64,000 bases of DNA from Fibrobacter sp. UWR4 (GCF_003149045.1 NZ_QGDU01000007.1:1-64000); one strand, 5' to 3'. Shown: positions 37,263-46,222, counted from the first letter of the stretch. Numbers and translations are program-made. Notes: a model not told the origin generated them from the letters alone.

Positions 37263-38207
37263 CTATTCAGAGAACGTGAAGGGAACCGTTACCGTGGTAT
37301 TACCGGACTTCACCGTACCAAAGGTCCAGCGGCTAATGGAATTCTTGATTTCGTTATCGAATTCGCTGTAGCCGGTGGTGGACGAAATGATATTGATTCC
37401 GATAATTTCACCACCCGGGGCAATGATGAACTTGAACGTCACCTTGCCCGCAAAGCCCGGTTTCATCTTCAGATACTTATTGTACACATGGCGCAAGCCC
37501 GGAGTTCGTTTACGGATGACCTTCATCACATCGGAAGCCGAACGGGAAGACGTACCTGCCCCCATATCGATTTCCTTTGCAGAAGGAGGTCTCAAATTTC
37601 CCTTCAAGGACTTGGTTGATAGCGCCCCGACAGAACCGCCCTGCAGGCCTGTAAAAAGTCCATCAATTCCGCCGCTACCGCCAGAGGCGTAGCCTTCATT
37701 GATACCACCTGTTACAGTTCCACGGCGATCGCCAAAGTGTGTTTTACCCGTAAGTTGAAGACCGCTGCTACTTTTAATTACTTTGTCTATATCCTTCGCA
37801 AACTTTTGCTTAATCAGATCATAGGAGCTATTAGAAGCGCTCTTCGTCATTGCAGTAAGCATCTTCAGCACACTACGCGCCTCAACGGCATTGGGCCTAC
37901 CCTGTCCCTTGGGTTTTCCGCCACCGCCTTGGCGCTTACGCTGGATTTCCTTTTTTGTTTTCGTTTCTTTCTTGGGAAGTTCCTTCTTTTCCTCCTTCTT
38001 TTCAATGACGTTAATCGTGGCAATCAGTTCATCGTCCTTTCGTTCCAGGAAAATGACATCATCCACCATTTGTTCATACGTTGTCGCCAAAAGACACAGC
38101 GCCAACGCCACTACCATGGACGCACTGGCAATTGCACCCATTTTCTTATCGGAATCCGGAAGTAGGGATGCCACAAACGGATCCATTTTGATCTTTACGT
38201 TTTTCAT
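37263..38207 (-). CDS. AgmX/PglI-type protein with TonB-like C-terminal domain
   Basis: Inner-membrane-anchored periplasmic protein. Order: one transmembrane helix (MGAIASASMVVALALCLLATTY) near residues 22-43, a Lys/Glu/Pro-rich rod (EKKEEKKELPKKETKTKKE), a Gly-rich region, and an AgmX/PglI-type C-terminal domain (RTPGLRHVYNKYLKMKPGFAG, KVTFKFIIAPGGEIIGINI, NSISRWTFG). This is the TonB-like fold used in gliding or envelope-spanning systems. AAGGAGG 7 bases before the ATG at 38207 gives the clearest ribosome site of the window; the preceding 26 codons of open frame are excluded. It is not linked to ExbB/ExbD genes here. Confidence 0.8.
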   Translation of the reverse strand: MKNVKIKMDPFVASLLPDSDKKMGAIASASMVVALALCLLATTYEQMVDDVIFLERKDDELIATINVIEKKEEKKELPKKETKTKKEIQRKRQGGGGKPKGQGRPNAVEARSVLKMLTAMTKSASNSSYDLIKQKFAKDIDKVIKSSSGLQLTGKTHFGDRRGTVTGGINEGYASGGSGGIDGLFTGLQGGSVGALSTKSLKGNLRPPSAKEIDMGAGTSSRSASDVMKVIRKRTPGLRHVYNKYLKMKPGFAGKVTFKFIIAPGGEIIGINIISSTTGYSEFDNEIKNSISRWTFGTVKSGNTTVTVPFTFSE

Positions 38208-38708
38208 GATTTTATCCTCCTTTCCTTGCGGAAAGATGTTGTTTTGTTTATGGGGAAAAATTTTTAGACAACAGGGAGACACCACTCTAGAGAAGAGCGT
38301 TTAAGCACAAAGGCTTTTAAGGCCTATGGCTAAAGGACAATCGTTGGACAGGACTTTACAGAGAAAGCCTTACAACAAAAAAGGAAACAACAATGTAAAA
38401 GAGACTACCAAACACCCACGTCATTTCGAACAAACTTATTCCGTCTTCGCATGACGTTCCTGTACAACCATAAACTACAACGAATAGAGCCAAAAAAATC
38501 GTCATTACAAGTAAACAAATCTTTAACGGTTGGAATGTAAACTCCGTCCATTTTAGACAAAGCCCGTAGTTACTAGGGACGCAGGCAGTTTACCGCTTAT
38601 AATCAATGGATCCGATTTACAAAACAGCCCGAAATTCCATTCCAAATTAGAGTAAAACGGGCTTGTTTAATTGCCACGGATGAACCACGATTTTATATTT
38701 CACGCATC
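38208..38708. other. 501-base intergenic region between the AgmX-like gene and alr
   Basis: No gene is seen. It holds the divergent promoters, a CGTCAT...ATGACG inverted pair near 38420-38456, and a hairpin (38622-38669) with arms AAACAGCCCG/CGGGCTTGTTT separated by 28 bases, which may be an attenuator or terminator before alr. TATATT at 38694-38699 lies 9 bases before the alr ATG. Confidence 0.5.
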
Positions 38709-39932
38709 ATGAAGCTTTTAAACACCCCTCCCGATCTTAATAGAATTGCGCGCCCCAACTGGATTGAAATCAACCTCGACGCCCTTTGTAATAACATTCA
38801 GTTTATCCGTAGTCAGATTCCGGCCAATACCAAGATTCTCTTGCCCGTAAAGGCTGACTCCTACGGACACGGCAGCCTGGCCTGCTCCTTTGCCGCAAAG
38901 TTCGGCGGTGCAGACTATCTGGGCGTCGCCCACATTAGCGAAGGCATGATCCTGCGGCAGTATGGCATGGACTTGCCCATCCTGGTGCTCGGCCCCTGCA
39001 CTCCTGCAGACTTCGCCTACTTCGTTGAATTCCAGCTGACCGCAGCCATTACCGACATCCGCACCGCAATGGCATTCGACCAGTTCCTCCGCGACAACAA
39101 CTGCACTTGCAAGGCTCACCTGAAGATCGATTCCGGCATGAACCGTTACGGCTTTGATGCGGAAGACTTCAACAATATTCGCGCGGCACTCAGCTTGAAG
39201 AACTTGAAGTTCGAAGGCATGTTCACTCACTTGGCTACCGCCGACATGCCGGGCAATCCCAAGACCGAAATCCAGATCCAGCGTTTCGCACGTTTGGTTG
39301 ACGTGCTGGAAGCGGAAGGACTCCGTCCGGAAATCTGCCATTGTTCCAGTTCCGCAGGCACCCTGACCCATCCCGAAAGCCATTTCGACATGGTGCGTCC
39401 GGGCCTCGCCCTCTATGGATACAACCCCATGGGAGCCATTCCATCTCCGTGGCCCATCAAGCCTGTCATGAAGATCAAGTCCACCATCCGCCACATTCAC
39501 GACGTAAAGCCCGGCGAAACCGTTAGCTACGGCGGCTACTGGATGGCACAGCAGCCCACCCGCATTGCAACCATCGCTATCGGTTACGGCGACGGTTACC
39601 TCCGCGGCGAATACAACAAGGGCTTCGTCTTTATCCGCGGTCAGCTCTGCCCCATTCTGGGACGCGTCTGCATGGACGCCACCATGGTGGACGTGAGCCA
39701 TATTCCCGACGTTCAGGTGGGCGAAACTGTTGACGTGGTGAACGGCGAACTGGATTTCCGCATTTCCATGGAAAGCGTAGCCGACGACCACCACACCATT
39801 CCTTACGAACTCACAAGCCGCGTGGCTCGCCGCCTGTACCGCAAGTACTACTGGAAGAACCGCCTGGTTCGCTGGGACTACCTCCGCCAGGAATTTGGCG
39901 TGAGGGATTTCAAGGAATTTCCGTTGCGCTAA
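38709..39932 (+). CDS. alr: Alanine racemase
   Basis: PLP enzyme making D-alanine for peptidoglycan. The cofactor lysine lies in LPVKADSYGHGS near residues 44-55. The catalytic tyrosine is in ETVSYGGYWMA near 273, with RPGLALYGYNP near 237 and GRVCMDATMVDVSH near 316-329. The C-terminal 40 residues (RKYYWKNRLVRWDYLRQEFG) extend beyond the usual end, so 407 residues are slightly long. No ribosome site; a TATATT box is close to the ATG. A strong terminator follows. Confidence 0.95.
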   Translation: MKLLNTPPDLNRIARPNWIEINLDALCNNIQFIRSQIPANTKILLPVKADSYGHGSLACSFAAKFGGADYLGVAHISEGMILRQYGMDLPILVLGPCTPADFAYFVEFQLTAAITDIRTAMAFDQFLRDNNCTCKAHLKIDSGMNRYGFDAEDFNNIRAALSLKNLKFEGMFTHLATADMPGNPKTEIQIQRFARLVDVLEAEGLRPEICHCSSSAGTLTHPESHFDMVRPGLALYGYNPMGAIPSPWPIKPVMKIKSTIRHIHDVKPGETVSYGGYWMAQQPTRIATIAIGYGDGYLRGEYNKGFVFIRGQLCPILGRVCMDATMVDVSHIPDVQVGETVDVVNGELDFRISMESVADDHHTIPYELTSRVARRLYRKYYWKNRLVRWDYLRQEFGVRDFKEFPLR

Positions 39933-39956
39933 AGTTTTGAATTAAGCAGCACGAAA

Positions 39957-40006
39957 AAAGGCGGTGGACAAGCGAAAATACTCGCACATTCCACCGCCTT
40001 TCTTTT
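39957..40006 (+). terminator. Terminator of alr
   Basis: AAAGGCGGTGGA and TCCACCGCCTTT form a perfect 12-pair stem with a 21-base loop, followed by CTTTTAATTT. Confidence 0.85.
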
Positions 40007-40126
40007 AATTTACATGTAAAAACCAGGCAAAATAAGCACATATGTCGCCTTTTTTCAACAAAAGATTTCCACCGCCAATTTTCCCCATGTTAGAGTGAAC
40101 GCACCTTTTTTATGTATATTCAAGAC

Positions 40127-40687
40127 ATGGATTTCACAGATGAAAAGTTTACGACCGTTCGCCACCGAAACCTCTGGGGGGAATGGACTTTTGTATTCGA
40201 GAAATCCAAGTTGTGCAGTCTGAACTACTCCAATGAAAAAGAGGCTAAAACCATAAAGCCAAGTTCGCTACAGGCTTGCACCTACGCTTTCGCCGACCTA
40301 GATGCAGAACTGCAACCATCAGTAAATCGCGCTTATAAAAAAGTGGTCCAGCAGCTGAACGAATACCTCCTGGGAAAACGCAAGGAATTCAAGATTCCAT
40401 ACAAACTATACGGAACAGAATTTCAGGTAAAAGTCTGGGAGTCCCTTAAGGAAATTCCCTTTGGCGAAACACGCTCCTATAAGGACATCGCCGAAATGGT
40501 AGGAAACCCCAAGGCAGTCCGTGCTGTTGGCGGAGCACTCCACGTCAACCCCATTCCCTTTATCCTCCCCTGCCATCGCGTGATTGGCAAGGCGGGCGAC
40601 CTGGTGGGATTCGGTCTTGGTCTAGAAATGAAAAGACGCCTCCTCGTCATAGAAGGCGCCATTCCACAGGAAATGTTTTTAGAATAA
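40127..40687 (+). CDS. ogt: Methylated-DNA-protein cysteine methyltransferase
   Basis: Suicide repair protein that takes the alkyl group from O6-methylguanine. The acceptor cysteine is in LPCHRVIG near residue 149, preceded by the helix-turn-helix GETRSYKDIAEMVGNPKAVRAVGGAL near 118-143 and followed by FGLGLEMKRRLLVIEG. Length (186) fits Ogt-type proteins without an AdaA part. ATG codons lie at 40112 and 40127; TATATT occupies 40115-40120, so the second is more likely if the leader is short. Confidence 0.93.
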   Translation: MDFTDEKFTTVRHRNLWGEWTFVFEKSKLCSLNYSNEKEAKTIKPSSLQACTYAFADLDAELQPSVNRAYKKVVQQLNEYLLGKRKEFKIPYKLYGTEFQVKVWESLKEIPFGETRSYKDIAEMVGNPKAVRAVGGALHVNPIPFILPCHRVIGKAGDLVGFGLGLEMKRRLLVIEGAIPQEMFLE

Positions 40688-40699
40688 TATTGAAGGACG

Positions 40700-41818
40700 T
40701 TAGTCCTTATCATCAAAGGGTTCGGCTTCTTCCGGCTCTTCCACGATCCAGTCGCGGATGTGGCTTGCAAGATCCTTCTGGCAGTCCTTTTCAACAGCGT
40801 CAGCGAGTTCCGTAAGTTCATCGGCGTCCATACCGGCAAGGTCTTCTTCAAAACGTTTGACGTAAGCGGACAGCTGTTCGTAACGCTTCATGGCAGCAAG
40901 CAACTGCATGAATTCCAGATCTGCGGAAGCGCCACAGCGGAATTTTTCGTGTTCTTCCATCAGGAGGTTCACGTCGTATTCCGGCAGCAGGGAGCAGAGA
41001 CGCCCCAGGTTCATGACCTTGGGGAACTTCTCGTAAAGTTCGCGAGCGATCTTCATGCAGTCCATCTTGCGGCCTTCACGGTCAGCAATGGCAGCCTGCA
41101 AATCCAGGTAAGCTTCCTCATCCTCACAACCAGGATTTTTCACGTCGTTCAGCCACTGCTTTGCGAGGGCTAAGTTACCAGAAGTCAAATAGGTGTTGGC
41201 AATATCCAGGAGAGTCGTATTGCTCTTGTCCGGATCCTTCAGGAGAGAGGCCTTGGCGTAATTATTCCCGTCGTTGATGGCGTCGGCCATATCGCAAATG
41301 GCATCCAGGACATCTTCGCGGTTTTCATCTGCGAACTGGTCTTCCTCTTCCAGAAGTTCATTCAACAAACGGGCGGCACGTTCCTGCGGCATCACCTCCT
41401 CGACGCTCAGGAACACCACGGATCGACCATCCCCACCCACATGGCGCACCGCCAGGTCATGAATCAAGTCGGCCACGTAATCCTTGTCTTCAAACTGCTT
41501 GGCAATTTCGACGAAGAAAGTACCTGCGTCATAATAGAGGCCGGACCAATATTCCTGTTCTTCCTCGTCTTCCGCCTTGAAAGTCAGAAAGTCGGTACGG
41601 AGGGTCCATGCCAAAAGTTCCAGCTGCAATTTCGGGTCGGTCAACTTTTCAATATCGTCAATACCGTTGGCGATTGCCTCGTACAGATCATCAGGACGAT
41701 TCAGCAAGCGGCTTTGGCCGTTTACCACCTGAGTCAATGTTTCGCGGAGACGATCTTCTTTACTGCGGTTGGACTGAGCCAGAGCCGGGGATTTCCAGGA
41801 ATTTTTCTTCTTTGCCAT
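40700..41818 (-). CDS. Hypothetical helical-repeat protein, acidic
   Basis: A 372-residue cytoplasmic protein, strongly acidic, built of helices that look like irregular TPR-type repeats (ANTYLTSGNLALAKQWLNDV near 210-229; MDCMKIARELYEKFP; LAAMKRYEQLSAYVKRFEED). It may belong to the DUF6880-like helical group. The N-terminus is basic (KKKNSWKSPA). No enzyme motif. TACATTTG ends 5 bases before the ATG and there is no ribosome site. It converges with ogt. Confidence 0.6.
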   Translation of the reverse strand: MAKKKNSWKSPALAQSNRSKEDRLRETLTQVVNGQSRLLNRPDDLYEAIANGIDDIEKLTDPKLQLELLAWTLRTDFLTFKAEDEEEQEYWSGLYYDAGTFFVEIAKQFEDKDYVADLIHDLAVRHVGGDGRSVVFLSVEEVMPQERAARLLNELLEEEDQFADENREDVLDAICDMADAINDGNNYAKASLLKDPDKSNTTLLDIANTYLTSGNLALAKQWLNDVKNPGCEDEEAYLDLQAAIADREGRKMDCMKIARELYEKFPKVMNLGRLCSLLPEYDVNLLMEEHEKFRCGASADLEFMQLLAAMKRYEQLSAYVKRFEEDLAGMDADELTELADAVEKDCQKDLASHIRDWIVEEPEEAEPFDDKD

Positions 41819-41849
41819 GCATGCAAATGTAGCAAAGTTTTATCGGGCT

Positions 41850-42746
41850 TTACACCTTAATTGTCTTGCAGCAGAGTTCTGCGGCAGCGGCGTCGGGCAG
41901 GCATTCCAGGTAATAGGAAGGAACGATCTGAGCCATCCTATTTTCCGTTTCATGAAGACCATCGGCAATAGAGGTATCCCAGCGTTTGCCGGAAATACTG
42001 GGGACGATGGCGGCATAAGCCTGTAAGCCTCTCAAGCGCACGATTTTATTGTAAGGAGCCTGACTCAGCAGGACAACACCGCCCAGAGGCATCGTCAAAT
42101 TCTTGTAGCAGGGAGTCTTTCCACTCCAGGGTGAGCCGTAGACCCAGGCGCCATCGGTACGGATGCGGACCACGGGATTGTCGTCGTTCACCAGTTCCGT
42201 TTCGGCAATATTCTTGAGCCACAGGCGAGCGTGAGTGCTCTTGCCAGTGCCGCTCTTGCCCAGGAACATATAGCCCTTGCCATCCTTGCTTACCACCGCG
42301 GCATGGAACAGCACCGTATTCATGCGGGCCGTAGCCAAGGCGTAAAGCACCATGAGGGCGTTATCCAAGCCGGCCTTACGGAATGTAGGAGCGAGACGCA
42401 GTTCCGCCCGGCGATAGTCTTCAGAACAAATTAACATCCCAGACAGTTTGTCGCCAAACTTGAATATAAAGACAGAACAACCATCAACAGTATGCCCGCA
42501 ATCGATGGACTGTCCTTCTTCTTCCTGACGGATATCAATCTCGTAATCCAAAAGGGAAAGGCCACCTACAGAACCTGCAGTATCTGCGACAACTTTCAAA
42601 TCGAATATGTTTTCAGAATTGCCAGCAGAGGCAACCTGAAACGGCATGTAGTTCCCCATCAGCGGAAGCAATTCCGCGGACAAAGCCTCGTCTTCAAAGA
42701 TCACAGAGAAAACGTGACCACCAACTTTATACAGGGAACTACACAT
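41850..42746 (-). CDS. HPr-kinase-like P-loop protein
   Basis: A 298-residue protein with a C-terminal HPr kinase/phosphorylase-type nucleotide fold: VLFHAAVVS near 145-153, the P-loop FLGKSGTGKSTHARLW near 161-176, and the acidic LVNDDNPV near 185-192. The N-terminal 140 residues do not resemble the HprK sensor domain. Relatives with this layout occur next to peptide-modification genes in the FCB group and in lasso-peptide clusters, where an HprK homologue phosphorylates a precursor peptide. Two 52-53-residue peptide genes lie 1.2 kb and 3.3 kb upstream on the same strand. It starts only 5 bases downstream of the Rpn-type gene. The partner is unknown. Confidence 0.75.
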   Translation of the reverse strand: MCSSLYKVGGHVFSVIFEDEALSAELLPLMGNYMPFQVASAGNSENIFDLKVVADTAGSVGGLSLLDYEIDIRQEEEGQSIDCGHTVDGCSVFIFKFGDKLSGMLICSEDYRRAELRLAPTFRKAGLDNALMVLYALATARMNTVLFHAAVVSKDGKGYMFLGKSGTGKSTHARLWLKNIAETELVNDDNPVVRIRTDGAWVYGSPWSGKTPCYKNLTMPLGGVVLLSQAPYNKIVRLRGLQAYAAIVPSISGKRWDTSIADGLHETENRMAQIVPSYYLECLPDAAAAELCCKTIKV

Positions 42747-42751
42747 AACGC

Positions 42752-43780
42752 CTAAACCAACTTTTCTTTTCCAGCTAGAATTTCTTTAATACGAGTCATG
42801 AGTTCATCAGAAGCACCCGCTTCTCGAACAGCATCCAACGTAGAGGAGCAGCCCTCAGCAAGACCTTCCGCACGACCTTCCGCACGACCTTCCGCACGGC
42901 CTTCTGCGCGGCCCTCAGCAAGACCTTCCGCATGGCCTTCCGCATGACCTTTCCTCTTCGCTTCTACGGTATGATAAGCGATAAAATCCAAATGTTCGTC
43001 ATCGGTCATCATATTGTTAACCTGATCCTTTAGAAGTTGCTTATTTGCGTTACCCACAAAAATCCTTCGTAAAGCGTCCGCAAAGACTTCATCGTCAAAG
43101 TTCGGCAACGATTCCGCCTGCCCCGCATTCTTTATGAGGTAAAGCCATCGGTCCTCATCGTTTTCAAGAGAACCCTCTGACTTTGTGAACTGCGATAAAT
43201 CAAGCATAATATACTTGATTTTCTCTGTAACTGTCAAGCCTTCCCCATTAGAAATAGACCATACATCATGATATCCCTTTTGACGCGCTATTTTGAAATC
43301 GCAGACCCATATAGCGTAGGTCGGCGGGAAATCGTAACGTCTAGCCTCGCGTTCAGCCCTCTGTTCCTCCGTCGGTTCCAAAGGGAACAGTTCCTTGTAC
43401 TTTTTATCGTATTCATACTTTGACTGAATCACAAACGCGCTATGCTGCAACAAAATCCGTTCCGTAAAATTTGTAGGCGAAACCTTTTGCATTTCGACAT
43501 TGATGCCATAACCGCTTTCCGTGGTGGCACGAATATCAAAGCGAAACGACTTTGTTTCCGGAAACAGGATGTTTAGTTCCGGATTCCGAATTTCAACTTT
43601 TACAATCCGTTCTTTTTCTGCCAGATGCAGGACGCCGTTCAAGAAGCTTACAAGAGCAGCCTCATCATTAAGCAGAGCCTTAAAAGCGGCGTCATAACGG
43701 GGATCCAGGTAGGTCCTGTTTTTAAGTTTTTCCACAAGTTCCGCTTCTTGCGGAGTGAATACAATTTTCTCTTCGGACAT
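42752..43780 (-). CDS. Rpn-family (PD-(D/E)XK) nuclease/transposase-like protein
   Basis: PDDEXK_2/Rpn-type protein of 342 residues; relatives raise recombination and cut DNA. Seen: YLDPRYDAAFKALLND near 21-36, the catalytic-type FDIRATTESGYGINVEMQ near 81-98, and PPTYAIWVCDF near 148-158. The C-terminal part carries eight four-residue units of the G(H/L/R)AE type, coded by 12-base repeats, and then a short helix. GGAGG 7 bases upstream fixes the start at 43780. Not part of an insertion sequence here: no terminal inverted repeats are seen. Confidence 0.85.
   Translation of the reverse strand: MSEEKIVFTPQEAELVEKLKNRTYLDPRYDAAFKALLNDEAALVSFLNGVLHLAEKERIVKVEIRNPELNILFPETKSFRFDIRATTESGYGINVEMQKVSPTNFTERILLQHSAFVIQSKYEYDKKYKELFPLEPTEEQRAEREARRYDFPPTYAIWVCDFKIARQKGYHDVWSISNGEGLTVTEKIKYIMLDLSQFTKSEGSLENDEDRWLYLIKNAGQAESLPNFDDEVFADALRRIFVGNANKQLLKDQVNNMMTDDEHLDFIAYHTVEAKRKGHAEGHAEGLAEGRAEGRAEGRAEGRAEGLAEGCSSTLDAVREAGASDELMTRIKEILAGKEKLV
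42852..42955 (-). repeat. 12-base coding tandem repeat in the Rpn gene
   Basis: About eight 12-base units encode GHAE, GLAE or GRAE. Unit number can change by slippage without a frameshift, giving length variants of the protein tail. Confidence 0.8.
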
Positions 43781-43811
43781 AGTAGCCTCCATTTTTTTGA
43801 AAAAAAGAAAA

Positions 43812-43832
43812 ACACCTGATTGACTCAGGTGT
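43812..43832 (-). terminator. Terminator after the second peptide gene
   Basis: ACACCTGA/TCAGGTGT stem followed on the minus strand by TTTTTCTTTTTTTC, 108 bases after the peptide stop. The bases 43871-43916 between hold several TTTTACAG words and a palindrome TTTACAG-AAAAA-CTGTAAA. Confidence 0.75.
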
Positions 43833-43940
43833 CTGGAGACTATTAGTAACGCTCGGGATGAACAATAGCTTTTACAGAAAAACTGTAAAGGGTCATTCTG
43901 TAAAACTACTGTAAAATTCGAGATTTTCGACAATCGGGAA

Positions 43941-44102
43941 TTAAGCCTTGCGGTCCATTTCAGGATTGTAGAGGCAGCCGAATTCGTCATCGTATTCGGT
44001 AACGCCTTCGGGACCGTCAGAAGCGCCAAGCAGGGGGGCTTCCATCTTCAAATCAACAATATCCATCTTCGGAGCGACATATTCTTTCTTAATCATTTTC
44101 AT
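43941..44102 (-). CDS. Small peptide, second copy, 53 residues
   Basis: The gene starts 7 bases after the stop of the upstream 600-residue surface protein, with GGGGA just before its ATG. The peptide begins MKMIKKEYVAPKMDIVDLKM, continues with an APLLGAS turn, and ends with an acidic, single-cysteine tail (EYDDEFGCLYNPEMDRKA). It differs from the copy at 46059-46217 at only a few positions. The KKxYxAP...LLGxS layout resembles short leader-like peptides common in Bacteroidota. A secreted or processed peptide is likely, but no modification enzyme is proven. Confidence 0.75.
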   Translation of the reverse strand: MKMIKKEYVAPKMDIVDLKMEAPLLGASDGPEGVTEYDDEFGCLYNPEMDRKA

Positions 44103-44109
44103 AGTCCCC

Positions 44110-45912
44110 TTACTTAATAATAACCTTTTGACCCTTGTTGTAGTAGGTGCCCTTGACGGTGGGCTTGTGGTTCATCTTGCGGCCCTTCATGTCGAACCAA
44201 ACGTTGTCATCCATCTTGATTTCGCCAGTGAGAGTATTCATGGAGCCGATGGCTGTGGTACTGCCATCACCATCCAAGAATCGAATCGTAATGGTCTCCG
44301 GCAAATCTTCCTCAAGATAAGTTCCAGCAATGGACTTAGCTAAAGAACTGATACCATTGTATTTCAAGTATGCGCGCATTGGCGCGATGTTTGCTCCGCT
44401 CTTTGCCTTTACAAACTCACCCGCCGCAACATCTTTATCATTAACTTTCTTTGCAACAGAAGCAAAACCATAAATTCCAGAAGGGTTATCCCATACGATT
44501 CTTTCATAGGTTCCCATAAAAGACCAAGAAGACAACATCGTTGTTTGATCACCCTTATTATTCATCACTGCAGAAATAACAGTAGACTTGTTTCCATTAG
44601 TCGTATTAAGGGTCACAGACTCGTTTTGCTTTCCAGCGGCATCATCCCACCAGTGAGTATTAAAAGTCAATTGTTCTGAACCAGGCCAAATAATATAGGG
44701 GGTATTTGCCATAAGCCAGTCGGTTTCTGAGCCATTTTCAGCATTTCTCATCCCTTCAACATCCAACATCCAATTACAATATTGATCGCAATGTTTTACA
44801 AGCGCAATGATTTTGTAAAATACAGCTATACTCACGCTATTAACGGGAATCGAGAACGGAAGCATAATCGTAGATGCTGTTTGGAGTTTAAAATTTCTGT
44901 TATACACAACATCATCAACTACAACATCTTCAGGAATGCTGAGCGTCTGCAAGCGAGCTTCAGACTGGCCATCGATGCAAGCAGTCTTCTTGCCGTTCAC
45001 AGTCTTGAATTCAATAATGTCGGTATTTCCATCAAAGCATTCGCCTTCCGGGAATTCTACAGTAGGAGCGTCGTCCTCACCCAAGGCAAACAAAATTGTT
45101 TCTGGCAAAGATTCTAGATCTGCAGCAGAAGCAAACTTTACACCAGCAGCAGCCTTAGCTGCTACCATGGAAGGTTTATACTGCAAATAGGCTCGCATGG
45201 GAGCGATGCTTGCACCAGCTTTAGCCTTCACAAAAGAGCCCGCATTTACACCATCTTTAGCGTTAGCGGCAACGCCATAAACAGAGCCCAGATCTTTATG
45301 TCCTTCGTTCCACACAACTTGACTGTAGGTACCAACAATTTGCCAATTGCTTGCGTCTTCAGTAACAACGTTTGCAGAAAACTTCGCTGCGTCCATGGCA
45401 ATATCGCAACCAGAAATCGTGAAGGAATGTCCGCCCACAAATTCAAAGGCATAAGGAGAATTTGCAACCAGAGCCTTATTCACCACTCCGTCCTTTACAG
45501 AGGCGTTTTTCGAAACGCGAACAGTCCAAACAGGAGATTCTCCAGAACTTAAGTCAACGTAAGTATCCTTGTTACTCGCAGGATTTCCAAACTCATAAAA
45601 GTTTGCGCCAGACACAGAGCAACTAGTACCAACATCAAACGGAAGCACGATAGTCCAGTTCTTATTTTTTGTTGCATTAGTTCTTGTATAAACAACCTTT
45701 TGAACTGTAGCAGTGAACGGTTCCAATGTTTTGTATGCACCCTTCTTCTTCGCAGCTTCAGAAGCGGCGGAATCACCATAAATAACAGCAGTACATACAC
45801 CGTCAATAACCTTGATGGAGATTGCACCATGATCACCTGTTTCACAGGCAGCAACAGCATGAGTTGCACACCCCATTGCAGCGGCGAAGGTAAGAGCAAA
45901 AATCTTTTTCAT
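44110..45912 (-). CDS. Secreted two-repeat surface protein with type IX-like C-terminus
   Basis: Signal peptide (residues 1-20, cut near AVA) followed by two copies of a roughly 230-residue beta-rich module (about 30-270 and 290-545). Each module has VVY.R, a LPFD/LPFS strand, an aromatic-rich middle, a W..(V/M)GTY turn, a YG.A..AK stretch and the motif GASIAPMRAYLQY or GANIAPMRAYLKY. The end, WFDMKGRKMN..VKGTYYNKGQKVIIK (split over residues 572-600), matches Bacteroidota-type type IX sorting ends. The ATG at 45912 gives the signal peptide; upstream codons are excluded. A 53-residue peptide gene follows at 7 bases. Function unknown; probably surface display. Confidence 0.7.
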   Translation of the reverse strand: MKKIFALTFAAAMGCATHAVAACETGDHGAISIKVIDGVCTAVIYGDSAASEAAKKKGAYKTLEPFTATVQKVVYTRTNATKNKNWTIVLPFDVGTSCSVSGANFYEFGNPASNKDTYVDLSSGESPVWTVRVSKNASVKDGVVNKALVANSPYAFEFVGGHSFTISGCDIAMDAAKFSANVVTEDASNWQIVGTYSQVVWNEGHKDLGSVYGVAANAKDGVNAGSFVKAKAGASIAPMRAYLQYKPSMVAAKAAAGVKFASAADLESLPETILFALGEDDAPTVEFPEGECFDGNTDIIEFKTVNGKKTACIDGQSEARLQTLSIPEDVVVDDVVYNRNFKLQTASTIMLPFSIPVNSVSIAVFYKIIALVKHCDQYCNWMLDVEGMRNAENGSETDWLMANTPYIIWPGSEQLTFNTHWWDDAAGKQNESVTLNTTNGNKSTVISAVMNNKGDQTTMLSSWSFMGTYERIVWDNPSGIYGFASVAKKVNDKDVAAGEFVKAKSGANIAPMRAYLKYNGISSLAKSIAGTYLEEDLPETITIRFLDGDGSTTAIGSMNTLTGEIKMDDNVWFDMKGRKMNHKPTVKGTYYNKGQKVIIK

Positions 45913-46001
45913 ATTTTGTCTAGTCCTAGTAAAATTTTTATGGGTAAAAGATAGTTTTTTATAAGTTTTCATTAAAGTGTCCTTCATCACATTGTATGCA
46001 A

Positions 46002-46026
46002 AAAACACCGCTTTCGGCGGTGTTTT
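46002..46026 (-). terminator. Terminator after the first peptide gene
   Basis: AAAACACCGC/GCGGTGTTTT stem with six T on the minus strand, 33 bases past the first peptide stop. It separates the two tandem units, which probably have their own promoters. Confidence 0.85.
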
Positions 46027-46058
46027 CTGTAAAATTCCGAGGTTTCGACAATCGGGAA

Positions 46059-46217
46059 TTAAGCCTTACGGTCCATATCGGGATTGTAGTTGCAGCCGAA
46101 TTCGTCATCGTATTCGGTAACGCCTTCGGGTCCGGAACCGCCCAGCAGCGGAGCTTCCATCTTCAAATCAACAATGTCCATCTTCGGAGCTTCGTATTCT
46201 TTCTTAAACATTTTCAT
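46059..46217 (-). CDS. Small peptide, first copy, 52 residues
   Basis: ATG with GGAG directly upstream, 5 bases after the stop of the frameshifted surface protein. The peptide reads MKMFKKEYEAPKMDIVDLKM at its start, then EAPLLGGSG (a Gly-Gly turn), then an acidic tail with one Cys and NPDMDRKA. It is nearly the same as the second copy, and its 3' flank is also shared (the GGAATTAAGCCTT region). Selection has clearly kept both reading frames, so it is a real gene. Confidence 0.8.
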   Translation of the reverse strand: MKMFKKEYEAPKMDIVDLKMEAPLLGGSGPEGVTEYDDEFGCNYNPDMDRKA

Positions 46218-46222
46218 ACTCC

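Noticed and set aside
43781-44029. Longer N-terminus of the Rpn protein running into the second peptide gene
   Set aside because: It would cross a terminator and overlap the peptide gene in another frame; GGAGG 6 bases before 43780 supports the short form.
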